This document shows positions 42,950-52,649 of a DNA stretch of 64,000 bases, one piece after another (the stretch's first letter is position 1; every line of letters begins with the position of its first letter). Under the pieces are notes generated by a model, which did no database searches, was not told where the DNA came from, and worked only from the letters and a program-made list of their open reading frames with translations. Location: the NCBI GenBank assembly GCA_022839625.1, contig JALHJL010000011.1, forward strand, positions 26,440 to 90,439. The letters run 5' to 3'. The stretch comes from Phycisphaerales bacterium (GTDB taxonomy: Bacteria > Planctomycetota > Phycisphaerae > UBA1845 > Fen-1342). A program made the translations under genes and the position numbers.

Positions 42950-44122
42950 GTGAGAACCGAGATCATCACCGAACGGAGCGCGCTCGGCGCGTGCGCGGCC
43001 GAGTGGAACGCGCTGGTCGCAGAGAGCTCTGCGCCCAGCCTGTTCCTGACCTGGGAGTGGATCGCCGCCTGGCTGGACACTCTCGGCCAGGTCGCCACCG
43101 GCGACTCGACGGGGCGAGACGTCGAGCCACTCTTCGTCCTGGTTCGCGACGACGACGGCCGGCTGACTGCCGTCGCCCCCTTGCACACGAAAACTATGCA
43201 ACTGGTCGGGCTGGTCGGGTACCGCTGCGCTCAGGTGCTTGGTGCGCACGATTGCGGTGCGGCGAATCCTGACTTCATCGTGCGTCGCGGTTGCGAGGCG
43301 CAGGCGATGACCGCCGTCCTGGAGGCGTTGCTCGAACAGCCGCGCTGGGACTGCCTGTGGTTGCCGGGTGTGGCCGAATGGACCGGGGCCTTGCGCCGCT
43401 TTCGGGACACCTGCGTGCCCGCGGGACTGTTCTGGCAGGAGCGCCCCCGGGAGTACGCGGCCCTGACGCTGCCGGCCACCTTCGACGACTACCTCGCAAC
43501 ATTGTCCTACAACCGCCGGCGACACCTGCGGCGGGAGACACGCCGATTGATGGAGACGCCCGGCATCGAGTTCGTACGTTGCGAGTCGCCGGCCGAGTTG
43601 CCAGCCATGCTGGCGGCGTTGTTCGACCTGCACGGACGATGGTGGCAGACGCGCGGCGAGTCGGGGACCTTCGCCCGCCAGCCCGCGAAGGCCCGCTTCT
43701 ACGAGCGCTTCGCGCCGGTCGCGCTGGCCAACGGATGGTTGCGGCTGTATGCCCTCAAACGCGATGGCGTCGTTGTGGCCGTCAACTACTGCTACGCGTA
43801 CCGCGGGACGATCCATGGCGTGCAGGAGGGGTTCGATCCGGCTGCGCGCGACGAGGGGCTGGGCAAGCTGTTGCAGGGGATGGTCATCGAAGCCGCGATC
43901 AAGGAGGGTCTGCGCGAGTTCGACTTCGGCGGGGACTACACCGAACACAAGCGCTCGTGGCATACCGAGCTCCGACTGGGGCATGACCTCTTCGTCGGCC
44001 GGCGGACCCTGAAGAACCGCCTGCTCTTCACGCGGTCGGTGTGGCCGACGGGGCGCTTCCTCACAGCGACGAATTCCAGACCGCCGGGCACGCCGCAGGT
44101 CGGCGTCGCCGCAGGAGCCTGA
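42950..44122 (+). CDS. FemAB/BioF2-like GNAT acyltransferase
   Basis: A 390-residue two-lobe acetyltransferase. The N-terminal FLTWEWIAAWLDT and the C-terminal LPATFDDYLATLSYNRRRHLRRETRRL, then LYALKRDGVVVAVNYCYAYRG and EFDFGGDYTEHKRSW are typical of the BioF2-like/FemAB group found in exopolysaccharide loci. It probably transfers an acyl or aminoacyl group to the sugar intermediate. GTG 42950 follows GGGAGG by seven bases. 48 bases after wecG. Confidence 0.8.
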   Translation: MRTEIITERSALGACAAEWNALVAESSAPSLFLTWEWIAAWLDTLGQVATGDSTGRDVEPLFVLVRDDDGRLTAVAPLHTKTMQLVGLVGYRCAQVLGAHDCGAANPDFIVRRGCEAQAMTAVLEALLEQPRWDCLWLPGVAEWTGALRRFRDTCVPAGLFWQERPREYAALTLPATFDDYLATLSYNRRRHLRRETRRLMETPGIEFVRCESPAELPAMLAALFDLHGRWWQTRGESGTFARQPAKARFYERFAPVALANGWLRLYALKRDGVVVAVNYCYAYRGTIHGVQEGFDPAARDEGLGKLLQGMVIEAAIKEGLREFDFGGDYTEHKRSWHTELRLGHDLFVGRRTLKNRLLFTRSVWPTGRFLTATNSRPPGTPQVGVAAGA

Positions 44123-44128
44123 TGGCCA

Positions 44129-44791
44129 ATGCCGCGCAACGGACAGAACCGCCTGCTGGGCGTGGCGCGCCGAGCGCCGGCGATGATCTTTCGCCGCACG
44201 GTGCTGCGCTTCCACGTATTGGCCGGGGCGCCGCTGGACGCACGCGCCCGGGTGCCGGTGGAAGTGCGAAGATTCGACCGCGGCAGTCCTACCCTGTGTC
44301 CGCTGCTGGCGGAAATCAAGGGGGCCCGCGCGGATTGGGAAACACGCTTCAAGCACGAACATTGGTGCTACGTCGGCCATGTGCAAGGCCGCCCGGCCTG
44401 CTATGTCTGGGCCAGCCCCCGGGAGTGGCGCGTGTTGGACCGTGACGATCCCCAGCCGCTCGCGCCCGACGTCGTGTTCATCTATGACGTGCTTACGGTG
44501 GAGCGCGAGCGCGGGCAGGGCGTGCTGCCGGCGACACTGGCGTGGTCCTTGCGAGAACTGCGCGCGCAGGGATTCGACCGGAGCTGCACGATCATCGACG
44601 ACCGCAACATCCCCGCCCAGCGCTGCTTTGCCCACGTGGGTTTTCGGCCCGCCCAACCTGCGGTCGCCACATATCGGATCTGCAAGCTCTACGTGCGCCG
44701 CTGCATCCTGGGCAGTCCTCGGGACCTGGCGCCCACGCCGGCGCCGCACAGGAACGGCCAAAGCAACGGCAACGGAGGCAGACTGCCGTGA
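44129..44791 (+). CDS. GNAT-family N-acetyltransferase
   Basis: A 220-residue protein; the acetyl-CoA site region is IYDVLTVERERGQGVLPATLAWSL (about residues 118-141), where the usual Q/R-x-x-G-x-G/A loop reads RERGQGV. FDRSCTIIDDRNIPAQRCFAHVGF is the usual second half of the fold. It lies seven bases after the FemAB-like gene, suggesting paired acylation of one glycan. ATG 44129. Confidence 0.8.
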   Translation: MPRNGQNRLLGVARRAPAMIFRRTVLRFHVLAGAPLDARARVPVEVRRFDRGSPTLCPLLAEIKGARADWETRFKHEHWCYVGHVQGRPACYVWASPREWRVLDRDDPQPLAPDVVFIYDVLTVERERGQGVLPATLAWSLRELRAQGFDRSCTIIDDRNIPAQRCFAHVGFRPAQPAVATYRICKLYVRRCILGSPRDLAPTPAPHRNGQSNGNGGRLP

Positions 44792-45750
44792 AGGATGGCG
44801 TGCTGTCACTCCTTTCGCACAGCGTCTCCGCCCTGGACCGGCGGCGACAGTTGCTTGTCCTGACGCTCCATCGCGTGGGCGCGGGCGCGAAGATCGCGCC
44901 GGCCTGCTTGGAGGATCACCTGCGGTATCTGGCGGCGCACTACGAGGTGCTCACGCCGTCGCAGTGGCTCGCCATGGACGAGGCACGCCGGCCGCGGCGC
45001 ACTGCGATGGTGACGATCGACGACGCCCACGCGGACATCCACGAAACGATCTTTCCGATCGCCCAGCGCTTCGGCGTCCCGATCACCATTGCCGTGCCGA
45101 CGGACTTCTTCTTTCGCGGGCAATGGCTGTGGTTCGACCGCGTGACCTGGGCACTGGAGCACGCTCGTCCGGGGACTATTGTCCAACTGGACTCGCCGGC
45201 CGCGGCGACGCCGATTCGGATAACGATTGGAGACGCGGCGTCGCACGCCGAGCTGAGCCGGTACCTGAAGCGTCAGTCGGTAGCAGAGCGCGGCGAGGCT
45301 GTAGAACGGCTGGTGTCCGAGCTGGGAGTGCGGGTCCCCGCGGTGCCGCCGGACGAGTATCGCGCCCTTACCTTGGACGAGATGCGCGCGCTCCTGGCCA
45401 CGGAATGCGTCGAGCTGTGTGCCCATACGGCCACGCATCCGATCTTGACGCGGGTCGCAGACGATGTCCTGCGGACCGAGCTGTCGGAACCCAAGCGTGA
45501 GTTAGAGCAGTTCGTTGGGCGCGAGATCGTGTCGTTCTGCTACCCCAACGGCGAGACCGGGGACTTCGACGCACGGACGCGCACCGCGGTGGCGGACGCC
45601 GGCTACACCCTCGCGTTCACCAGTGTTCAAGGTCTGAACCGCAACGGGCGCACGGATCCGCTGGCCGTGCGGCGCATCCACGCACACCCGCGGCTGGCGG
45701 TGTTCAAGAAGATGGCCTCCGGGCTGGGCGAGTTGCAGCATGCGGTCTAA
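44788..45750 (+). CDS. Polysaccharide deacetylase (NodB-like)
   Basis: A 320-residue enzyme of carbohydrate esterase family 4 type. The metal site is Asp79 (TIDDAHAD), His213 and His217 (AHTATHP), with Asp78 as the likely base; FCYPNGETGDF is the later motif. No signal peptide is seen, so it may act on lipid-linked intermediates in the cytoplasm. GTG 44788 overlaps the preceding stop (GTGA); the longer frame is out of place. It removes N-acetyl groups from the polymer unit (inference). Confidence 0.88.
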   Translation: MKDGVLSLLSHSVSALDRRRQLLVLTLHRVGAGAKIAPACLEDHLRYLAAHYEVLTPSQWLAMDEARRPRRTAMVTIDDAHADIHETIFPIAQRFGVPITIAVPTDFFFRGQWLWFDRVTWALEHARPGTIVQLDSPAAATPIRITIGDAASHAELSRYLKRQSVAERGEAVERLVSELGVRVPAVPPDEYRALTLDEMRALLATECVELCAHTATHPILTRVADDVLRTELSEPKRELEQFVGREIVSFCYPNGETGDFDARTRTAVADAGYTLAFTSVQGLNRNGRTDPLAVRRIHAHPRLAVFKKMASGLGELQHAV

Positions 45751-45835
45751 TCGCCGGCGCCCAGCGAGGCGGACTTCGCTGGGACATCGCGTCATGAGGT
45801 TCCCGCTTCGCAGACTTGATCGGTAGGAGAAGTTC

Positions 45836-47452
45836 TTGCGCGATCCCCTCGAAACGCAGCCGCCCGCTGATGCCTTGACCGTCGCCGCGCCGCTCAGCGA
45901 CGCCGCGCCGCTGGGCTCCGGTCCCCGCCCCGGCGGGTCCGAACGTGGTCGCCCGGGCGGCCTGGCGCGCAACGTGGCTTCCAACTGGGCCGGGCATTTC
46001 GTCGTCATGGCGACCGGCTTCGTGATCCCGCGGATCATCAACGACCACCTCGGGCAGGTACAGCTCGGTATCTGGGACCTGGGCTGGTCGCTGGTGCACA
46101 GCCTGCCCCTCTTGCTCCTGGGCGTGGGCGCGGCCGTCAATCGTTACGTCGCCCGAAACCGCGCGGCGGAAGACTGGGAGGGGCTGAATCGTACGGCGAG
46201 CGCCTGTCTGGCCGTGTTCCTGGCGTCGGCCCTCGCCGCGTTGGGGATCACGCTCGTCCTGGCGAAGTGCATGCCCGCGCTGCTGTCGGACACACTGGCC
46301 CACGAGGTCCGCGAGGCCCGCTGGGCCGTGCTGCTGCTCGGGGCGACCGTCGCCCTGCAAATGCCGACCGGCGTCTACAACGGCGTCATCACCGGCTTCC
46401 AGCGGTACGACGTCGTCAACCTGATCGAGTCGGCCTGCCGGATCGTCGGCGTGGCGGTGATGTTCGTGGCCCTGCTTCTGGGCGGCGGGCTGACGACCTT
46501 GTGTGCCATCACGTTGGTCCGCGAAGCCATCGTTGGACTGTTGAAGTGGGCTGCGGCGCATCGCCTCTGCCCGTGTCTGAGCATCTCGTTGCGCCGGCTG
46601 CGCTGGGATGCCGTGCGGACCGTGCTCGTCTTCGGCGGGAAGACGTACCTCATGGTGGTTGCCGACATCATTCTGTACCAGGGCAATCGGATCATACTGC
46701 TGTGGTATCTCGGGCCGGCGGCGCTGGCGCTGTTCTCACGGCCGATGGGGCTCGTGAAGTCCATGCAGGGCCTGGTGACGCACTTCGGCCGGGTCATGCA
46801 GCCCGTGGCGAGCGAGATGCAGGTGCTCGGCTCGACGGCCGACCTGGCCCGCCTGCTGCTCAAGTCCAACCGCGCGGCACTCCTGATCGCCCTGCCGATC
46901 GTTCTGATGCTGACGGTCTACGGCGATCCGATTCTGCGGCTGTGGATGGGCGACGCCTACGCCACTGGCACGGTCCTGGCCGTTCTGGCCCTGGGACATC
47001 TGGCGAGCGCGCTTCAGAACGGCCCGTACTACATCCTGATCGGCATGGGCCGGCACGGCGTGTCGGCCGTCGCGCTCTTCGCGGCCGCGGTCGTGAGTGT
47101 CGGGCTCACGGCGCTCCTGCTGGGGGTCCTGCATTGGGGCATCCTCGGCGCGGCGCTGGGCCTCGTTCTGCCGCTGTCTCTCGTCAATCTCGTGATTCTG
47201 CCGCTGTACCAGTCCTGGCTGCTGCGCTTCTCGCTGCGGCAGTATGCCGCGTCACTCATCGGCGGAATCCGGCCGGTGTTGCCGTTCGCGGCGAGCCTAG
47301 CCCTGAGCCGTCTGCTCGTCGGCGGCGGCAGCCCTTCCCTGATGCTCACCAGCCTCGGAGTTAGTTCGGTCGTGCTGTTGGTGTCCTACTGGCTGATGGT
47401 GCCGGAAGTTCAGCGACTGGCACGGTTCGGCGTCCTGCGCCGGGCGGCGTGA
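45836..47452 (+). CDS. Polysaccharide flippase (Wzx/MurJ-like, MATE superfamily)
   Basis: A 538-residue protein with about 12-14 membrane helices, beginning near residue 45 (NWAGHFVVMATGFVIPRIINDHLG, the standard first helix of lipid-linked oligosaccharide flippases). The 40-residue N-terminal extension is charged and Pro/Gly-rich. It moves undecaprenyl-linked repeat units to the periplasmic face. The start is TTG 45836, with TAGGAG six bases upstream; no ATG/GTG fits as well. Confidence 0.88.
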   Translation: MRDPLETQPPADALTVAAPLSDAAPLGSGPRPGGSERGRPGGLARNVASNWAGHFVVMATGFVIPRIINDHLGQVQLGIWDLGWSLVHSLPLLLLGVGAAVNRYVARNRAAEDWEGLNRTASACLAVFLASALAALGITLVLAKCMPALLSDTLAHEVREARWAVLLLGATVALQMPTGVYNGVITGFQRYDVVNLIESACRIVGVAVMFVALLLGGGLTTLCAITLVREAIVGLLKWAAAHRLCPCLSISLRRLRWDAVRTVLVFGGKTYLMVVADIILYQGNRIILLWYLGPAALALFSRPMGLVKSMQGLVTHFGRVMQPVASEMQVLGSTADLARLLLKSNRAALLIALPIVLMLTVYGDPILRLWMGDAYATGTVLAVLALGHLASALQNGPYYILIGMGRHGVSAVALFAAAVVSVGLTALLLGVLHWGILGAALGLVLPLSLVNLVILPLYQSWLLRFSLRQYAASLIGGIRPVLPFAASLALSRLLVGGGSPSLMLTSLGVSSVVLLVSYWLMVPEVQRLARFGVLRRAA

Positions 47453-47515
47453 CCGGCGCGCGGTTCGGTCGCGCGACCCCCCGGCCCATCGAGTAACCAG
47501 CGGAGCAAGTCCAGC

Positions 47516-49081
47516 GTGGACGGAGGAATATCGCAGACTTTCTGGATGGCCGCTTCGGCGGCGACCTGCGCAGCGTTGCTGCTGCGCTTTCCCCTCGGTC
47601 TGCGCTGGCTGCTCGTCATCATGATGATGCCGGACAGCGTCATGCCCACGCAACTGGCGGGCATCACCGGGCTCAATGCGTTTAACCCGCCGTTCCTGAT
47701 CCTCGTGCTGCACGTGCTCACGAACGGGCTGCCGCCGGCGCGGTATCCGCGGTCGTTGCGGCTTGCCTTCTGGCTGGTCGTGGGGGTCTTTCTGGTGGCC
47801 ATTCTGCGGTCCGTGGCGGATTTTGGGGCGCTGGTACAGTCGGAGACCGGCGCACTCACCGACGGCGACAGCCTGGTCGCGTACGTGCGCGACTACCTGG
47901 TCAAGCCGGCCCAGTACCTGTTCGCGCTCGTCGTCGCCACCCGCTACCTGTCCACGGAGGCCGAGCAGCGCACCGTGCTTCTCCAGGTGTCGGCGGCCTA
48001 CTCCATCTCCTGCCTGGTCGTAATGCTGGAGAGCGGCCTGCTGCATAAGGTGGCCTCGGGGTCCATGCCGAACATCAAGGAAGACCCGGTGCTGGCGGTC
48101 GCGTTCGGCGGCCACCCCAACTCGGTGTTCATGCACATGGCGGCCATGTTGTTCGCCGCGGCGGTCCTGGCCGGCTGGGGACTGCGCGGCCGCGGACGGG
48201 CCCTGGCGGCCGGTTGTGTGCCCGTGCTGGGGCTGAGCATCCTGGTCTGCGGGAGCCGGGCCGCCATGCTCGCGCTGCTGGGCGGCGCAAGCGTGATCGT
48301 TCTGACGCGCGGCTCGCTGAAGACCCGGGCGCTGATTGGGGCCGCCTGTGGGGGTGCCGTGCTGCTCGGGATCGCCATGATTCCCTCGATCCGGGAGAAA
48401 GCCGCTGAAGTGGTCAGCGTCGGCCCGTGGCGTGCCTTGTACGCCGAGCGCGAGGACATCTGGGATAACCTCCGCGGCGACGTGAAGTCGCGCCCCTTAC
48501 TCGGCAACGGGCGGCACGCCATCGCGCGGTCGCCGCAGTATGACGAAATCAAGCGCCGGGAGCGTGCCATCGACCACCCCCACAACGCCTACCTGGAGAT
48601 CACGCTTGATTCCGGCGTGATCGGCCTGGCGCTGGTGCTGAACCTGCTGGCGCGCGTCGTGCAACAGCTCCGTAGCCGGCTGAAACGCAGCGCCGGGGGA
48701 GCGGTGCCCGTGAGCGCGATTGTCGGACTGTGCGTGCTCGCCGCCTTCTGTGTCGCCGGGCTGAGCGGACAGACGTTCTATCCGCGCGGCTACAACCTGA
48801 TTCTGTGGCTGGTGCTGCTGATGGGTACACGCGAAGTCGCCGCGCCGGTGCAGGTCCGCGCGCCGCTGCCGCGGCAACTCAGACCGCGCACGAAGACCCC
48901 CCTCCCTCTTAGGGAGGGGGCAGGGGGAGGGTTCGAATCACCGGCGAGCAACCCCCTCCCTGCCCTCCCCCTGGAAGGGGGAGGGGTTTCGAGGGCGGCC
49001 AGCAGGCCGCGCGGCGGTCAAGGTCGATTGGCTATCTCCGGTGTGCTACCGCCCCGCAGCCGCTGGGAGCCGACACGATGA
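47516..49081 (+). CDS. O-antigen ligase/Wzy-type polymerase
   Basis: A 521-residue membrane protein with about ten helices. The Wzy_C signature DHPHNAYLEITLDSGVIGL (His354, His356, Asn357) lies in the large periplasmic loop and the preceding region has RGDVKSRPLLGNG. It polymerises or ligates the polysaccharide. The C-terminal 70 residues are odd: TPLPLREGAGGGF...NPLPALPLEGGG is translated from two CCCCTCCC/GGGAGGGG repeat palindromes, so the natural tail seems to have been overwritten. The start is GTG 47516. It ends in ATGA overlap with the next gene. Confidence 0.85.
   Translation: MDGGISQTFWMAASAATCAALLLRFPLGLRWLLVIMMMPDSVMPTQLAGITGLNAFNPPFLILVLHVLTNGLPPARYPRSLRLAFWLVVGVFLVAILRSVADFGALVQSETGALTDGDSLVAYVRDYLVKPAQYLFALVVATRYLSTEAEQRTVLLQVSAAYSISCLVVMLESGLLHKVASGSMPNIKEDPVLAVAFGGHPNSVFMHMAAMLFAAAVLAGWGLRGRGRALAAGCVPVLGLSILVCGSRAAMLALLGGASVIVLTRGSLKTRALIGAACGGAVLLGIAMIPSIREKAAEVVSVGPWRALYAEREDIWDNLRGDVKSRPLLGNGRHAIARSPQYDEIKRRERAIDHPHNAYLEITLDSGVIGLALVLNLLARVVQQLRSRLKRSAGGAVPVSAIVGLCVLAAFCVAGLSGQTFYPRGYNLILWLVLLMGTREVAAPVQVRAPLPRQLRPRTKTPLPLREGAGGGFESPASNPLPALPLEGGGVSRAASRPRGGQGRLAISGVLPPRSRWEPTR
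48896..48986. repeat. Pair of CCCCTCCC/GGGAGGGG palindromes inside the ligase gene
   Basis: Two hairpins occur, CCCCCCTCCCTCTTAGGGAG with further Gs (about 48897-48931) and CCCCCTCCCTGCCCTCCCCC with GGAAGGGGGAGGGG (about 48952-48986). The unit matches the one at 4297-4364, including a GGGTTxxGAGG flank. Confidence 0.75.
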
Positions 49082-50241
49082 GCCTGCGAGTTTGCTTTGT
49101 CGGTTTGACTGCCGGCCCGGTGCTGCTCGAGCGCTGGTCGGAGGCCACCGCCGGCGGGGCGGAGTTGCAGCAGGTGCTGCTGGCCCGCGAACTGGCACGG
49201 CGCGGGCACGACGTGTCATTTGTCGTGCAACACCCCGACATCCCGCGCGAGTCGCAGGTCGCCGGCCTGCGCGTGTACTGCATGCGCCCGGCACGCACCT
49301 TCGCCGGACTCAACGCGGCCCTGAAGACCGTCCGGCTGTGGCGCGTGATCCGCAAGATCAGGCCGCAGGTGATCTATCAGCGCATGGCCGAATGGACGAC
49401 GGGGCTGAGCGCGGCGGCCGCCCAGTCGCTCGGGGCCGTCTTCGTCCACGCCGTCGCCAGCGACCGCGAGATCAGCTCGCCGCGAGGGATGGTGGGCAAC
49501 CGCTTCCAGCGGCTCATGCACGCCTGGGGCCTTCGCCGCGCGGCGCTGATTCTGGCACAGCACGAGGGCCAGGTGCGCGACCTGACGCAGAACTTCGGCT
49601 TGTCCGCCCGAATCTTCCCATCGGTCTACGACCCCGCGCCGGCCGCAAACGCGCCGGTGCGCCGCGGCGTGCACTGGATCGGCACGATCCGCGCCAACAA
49701 GCGCCCGCAACTCCTGCTGGAGGCCGCGCGGCGCTTGCCCGAAGTCCCGTTTGTCATGATCGGCGGACCGCCGCGGGGCGCCGGCGGAGCAGCGTACTAC
49801 GCGCAACTGGCCGACGAGGCCCGGTCGCTGCCGAACGTGGAATTCGCCGGTTTTCTGACGCCGCGCGAGATCGACGACCGGTTGGGGCGCGCCGCCCTGC
49901 TCGTCAACACGTCGGAATACGAGGGCTTGCCGGTGACGTTTCTCCAGGCGTGGCGGCAGGCCGTGCCGACGATCGGGTTTGCGTCGGCGGGGCGCAGCGC
50001 GATCCTCGACCGGTGCGGATGGGGCGTCGGGTCGCTCGACGAGCTGGTCGGGCTGCTCGGACGGCTCACGCGAAACCCAAGCGAGCTGCACGGCCGCGGC
50101 GTGCACGCGCGCGAGTACTTCCAGGCCCATCACGCCGTAGACAGCGTCGTGCCCCGCTTCGAAAGCCTCCTGGCGGACCTGTGGGCGACCCGGCTTTCGA
50201 GGTCGTCCGCCACCCCAATGGAACGCGAGCAACCCGTATGA
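49078..50241 (+). CDS. GT-B glycosyltransferase (GT4-like)
   Basis: A 387-residue enzyme with two Rossmann halves. GGAELQQVLLARELARRGHDVSFV (about residues 24-47) is the acceptor-side signature and LLVNTSEYEGLPVTFLQAWRQAVPTIGF the donor-side E-x7-E region. It has an expected GTIRANKRPQLLLEA hinge strand. Translation is coupled to the ligase (ATGA) and to the next glycosyltransferase (ATGA). The sugar is not predictable. Confidence 0.88.
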   Translation: MSLRVCFVGLTAGPVLLERWSEATAGGAELQQVLLARELARRGHDVSFVVQHPDIPRESQVAGLRVYCMRPARTFAGLNAALKTVRLWRVIRKIRPQVIYQRMAEWTTGLSAAAAQSLGAVFVHAVASDREISSPRGMVGNRFQRLMHAWGLRRAALILAQHEGQVRDLTQNFGLSARIFPSVYDPAPAANAPVRRGVHWIGTIRANKRPQLLLEAARRLPEVPFVMIGGPPRGAGGAAYYAQLADEARSLPNVEFAGFLTPREIDDRLGRAALLVNTSEYEGLPVTFLQAWRQAVPTIGFASAGRSAILDRCGWGVGSLDELVGLLGRLTRNPSELHGRGVHAREYFQAHHAVDSVVPRFESLLADLWATRLSRSSATPMEREQPV

Positions 50242-51395
50242 AAGTCGCCTTCGTTACCAACCTGCCCGAAGACCTGCGGTCGCCGCGAGGTGGCGTGCAG
50301 AGCACCGCGGTCGCGACGGTTTGCGCCCTCGCCGAGGTGCCGGGCATCGAGCTGCACGCTGTCGTGGTGAACGCGCACGTGACCCGCGACGAAGACCGGC
50401 CGCTGGGCCGCGCGCTTCTGCACTACCGCCGGGCACGCCGGCGGCCGGTGCTGCTCGGGGTGCTGACGGACCAGCGCCGGACGGTGACCCGGCTGCTGCG
50501 CGCGATCCGGCCCGACGTGGTGCACGCCAGCGACACGTCGTACTTCAAGGTCGGCTATCGCGACTGCCCCGTGATCTATCACTTGCAGGGGACGATTCAC
50601 GCGGACACGCTGTTCGGCGGGCGCGGGCGGCGACTGCGCAGCCTGGCGTGGAAGTCCGTGGAGCGTCACGGCCTGCGCCGGGCGGATGCCGTGCTCGTGA
50701 ACAACGCCTGCGTAGCCGAGTCGATCGCCGGCCGGCGCCGCGCGGGCGTGTACGTCTCCGACGAGCCGGTCAACCCCGAGTTCTGGACCGTACAGCGCAC
50801 CGAAGTCCCCACGCGCGTCCTGTGCGTCGGCAAGGTCAACGCACTGAAGAACTCCGCCGCCCTGGTGAGATGCGCCGGTCTCCTAAAGGGCCGCGGCGTG
50901 TACGCCGAAATCCGTTTCGCCGGCCGCGCCGCGCCGGAGTACGAAGCGATGCTGCGTGCGTTGATGGAGGAGCACGGGGTGGCGGACCGCTGCCGGCTGC
51001 TCGGACACCTGGGCCGGGACGAGCTGTTGGCGGAGCTCTGCTCGGCGTCTGTCCTCGCCCACCCGTCGCTCCGGGAACACGCACCGGCCGCGATTTCCGA
51101 AGCCGCCGTGATCGGGTTGCCGGTCGTCGCCAGCCGCGTCGGCGGCATACCGAACATGGTGGAAGAAGGCCGGACCGGCTACCTCATCGACCCGCACGAC
51201 CCGGGGCAACTGGCCGATCGGCTGGAGAGGCTGCTCTGCAACCCCGAGTTGCGCGCAACGATGTCAGCCCGGGCACGCCAGGCGGCGCACGCGCGGTTCA
51301 GCGGGGAGGCCGTCGCGCGGCGCTTGCTCGGCATTTACCAGGAATGTCTTTCGTCGTGGGCCCCATGCCCCGCAATAGGAGAGCCGGTCGGATGA
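50238..51395 (+). CDS. GT-B glycosyltransferase (GT4-like)
   Basis: A 385-residue enzyme beginning MKVAFVTNLPEDLRSPRGGVQS. The C-terminal half shows VLCVGKVNALKNSAALVR, LLGHLGRDELLAELCSASVLAHPS and AISEAAVIGLPVVASRVGGIPNMVEEGRTGYL, a clear GT4 donor site. ATG 50238 overlaps the upstream stop by four bases; a longer frame upstream is a shadow of that gene. Confidence 0.9.
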   Translation: MKVAFVTNLPEDLRSPRGGVQSTAVATVCALAEVPGIELHAVVVNAHVTRDEDRPLGRALLHYRRARRRPVLLGVLTDQRRTVTRLLRAIRPDVVHASDTSYFKVGYRDCPVIYHLQGTIHADTLFGGRGRRLRSLAWKSVERHGLRRADAVLVNNACVAESIAGRRRAGVYVSDEPVNPEFWTVQRTEVPTRVLCVGKVNALKNSAALVRCAGLLKGRGVYAEIRFAGRAAPEYEAMLRALMEEHGVADRCRLLGHLGRDELLAELCSASVLAHPSLREHAPAAISEAAVIGLPVVASRVGGIPNMVEEGRTGYLIDPHDPGQLADRLERLLCNPELRATMSARARQAAHARFSGEAVARRLLGIYQECLSSWAPCPAIGEPVG

Positions 51396-52621
51396 AACGT
51401 CTTCTCTTCGTGCCGGGCTTCTCGGCCGATACGTTCCACGCGATCCAGAAGCGGTACGTGGCCCTCGACCGGCACCTTCGCGGGCGCCTGGAGTTCATCT
51501 GGTGCCTGCCGCCGGATGACCCCGATCAGTGGCGCTGGCAGGACCCCGCCCGCCGCGGCGAGACGCCCGGTATCCTGCGGGCCGTGCAGGAATCGCAGGG
51601 CCAAATCGTGCGTTTGCCCGTGCACCGTGGCAGCTTCTGGCGGCGCGTGCGGGACTTTCGCCGCGTGCTCACCGAGTTGCGCTGCGACGGCTTGTACGCC
51701 ATGTTCCACAAGCGGTTCGCGCCGCTGTACGCGGGAAGGACGGCCGGCGTGACGACGATCTGGGACGCGGCGTGGAACTCCCTGGTGCCGCCGGGCCGGC
51801 AGCGCTTCCTCAAGAAGTTCTTCTACCGGCGCTACATCGACTACTTCGCGGCGGCCACGCCGTTCATCGCCGACAACCTGGTCTCCAACGGGATCGGCCG
51901 GGAGCGAGTTTTCGTCCGCTGGAACGCGTTGGAGCTGGACAAGGTCCCGGCGGTGGACGCGGCCGAGGCCCGGCGCCGCATTCGCGCGGAGCTGGGGCTG
52001 CCCGGGAACAGCGACGTGATCCTACAGGTGACCAGCTTCCTGCGCTGCAAGAACGTACCGATGGCAGTGCGCGTGCTCAAGCTCCTGCTCGCGACGCGCC
52101 CCAATGCCTACTGGTTGCTCGTCGGCGAGGACGGCCCCGACCTGCCGCGCGTGCGGGCGCTGGCCGAGCGGGCGGGCGTCACGTCCCGCCTGATCATCAC
52201 TGGTCATCGGCGGGACATCTGGGACCTGATGGCAGCGAGTGACGCCGTCGCCCTCACGTCGTGCCAGGAAGGCCTGGCGACCTGCCTCATCGAGGCGATG
52301 GCCGCGCGGCGGCCGGTCGTGACGACGCGCTGCAATGGGCCGGAATGCGTCGTTGCCGACGGCCAAAACGGATACGTGGTCGAGTTGGATGATGACGCGA
52401 CGTTCGCCGCCCGGCTCGCTCAACTCCTGCGCGATCCGGCGCTGCGCAGCGCGATCGGGGATCGGGGGCGCAGCCGGGTCGAACGCGAGTTCGATATGCC
52501 CCGCTGGTGTGCGTCCCTGGGCGACTTCCTGTGCGACTGCCTCGAACGGCGCCCGGCTGGCCGCGCGCACGAAGCCGCGCCCGGAACAGCTCGTCCGCGC
52601 GAGTCGCTGGCACATGGGTAG
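51392..52621 (+). CDS. GT-B glycosyltransferase (GT4-like)
   Basis: A 409-residue enzyme. Donor-site features are ILQVTSFLRCKNVPMAVRVLK, LLVGEDGPDLPRVRALAERAG, and ALTSCQEGLATCLIEAMAARRPVVTT with the E-x7-E spacing. The N-terminal half differs from the preceding two, implying another acceptor. ATG 51392 overlaps the upstream stop (ATGA). The C-terminal 30 residues are low-complexity. Confidence 0.88.
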   Translation: MKRLLFVPGFSADTFHAIQKRYVALDRHLRGRLEFIWCLPPDDPDQWRWQDPARRGETPGILRAVQESQGQIVRLPVHRGSFWRRVRDFRRVLTELRCDGLYAMFHKRFAPLYAGRTAGVTTIWDAAWNSLVPPGRQRFLKKFFYRRYIDYFAAATPFIADNLVSNGIGRERVFVRWNALELDKVPAVDAAEARRRIRAELGLPGNSDVILQVTSFLRCKNVPMAVRVLKLLLATRPNAYWLLVGEDGPDLPRVRALAERAGVTSRLIITGHRRDIWDLMAASDAVALTSCQEGLATCLIEAMAARRPVVTTRCNGPECVVADGQNGYVVELDDDATFAARLAQLLRDPALRSAIGDRGRSRVEREFDMPRWCASLGDFLCDCLERRPAGRAHEAAPGTARPRESLAHG

Positions 52622-52649
52622 TCTGCTGTTGAAACGAGCAGCTTGACCG

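Noticed and set aside
39673..44809. Long minus-strand frames of 896 and 932 codons within the exopolysaccharide locus
   Set aside because: They run opposite recognised enzymes (sugar transferase, WecG/TagA, acyltransferases) and have shadow-type composition.
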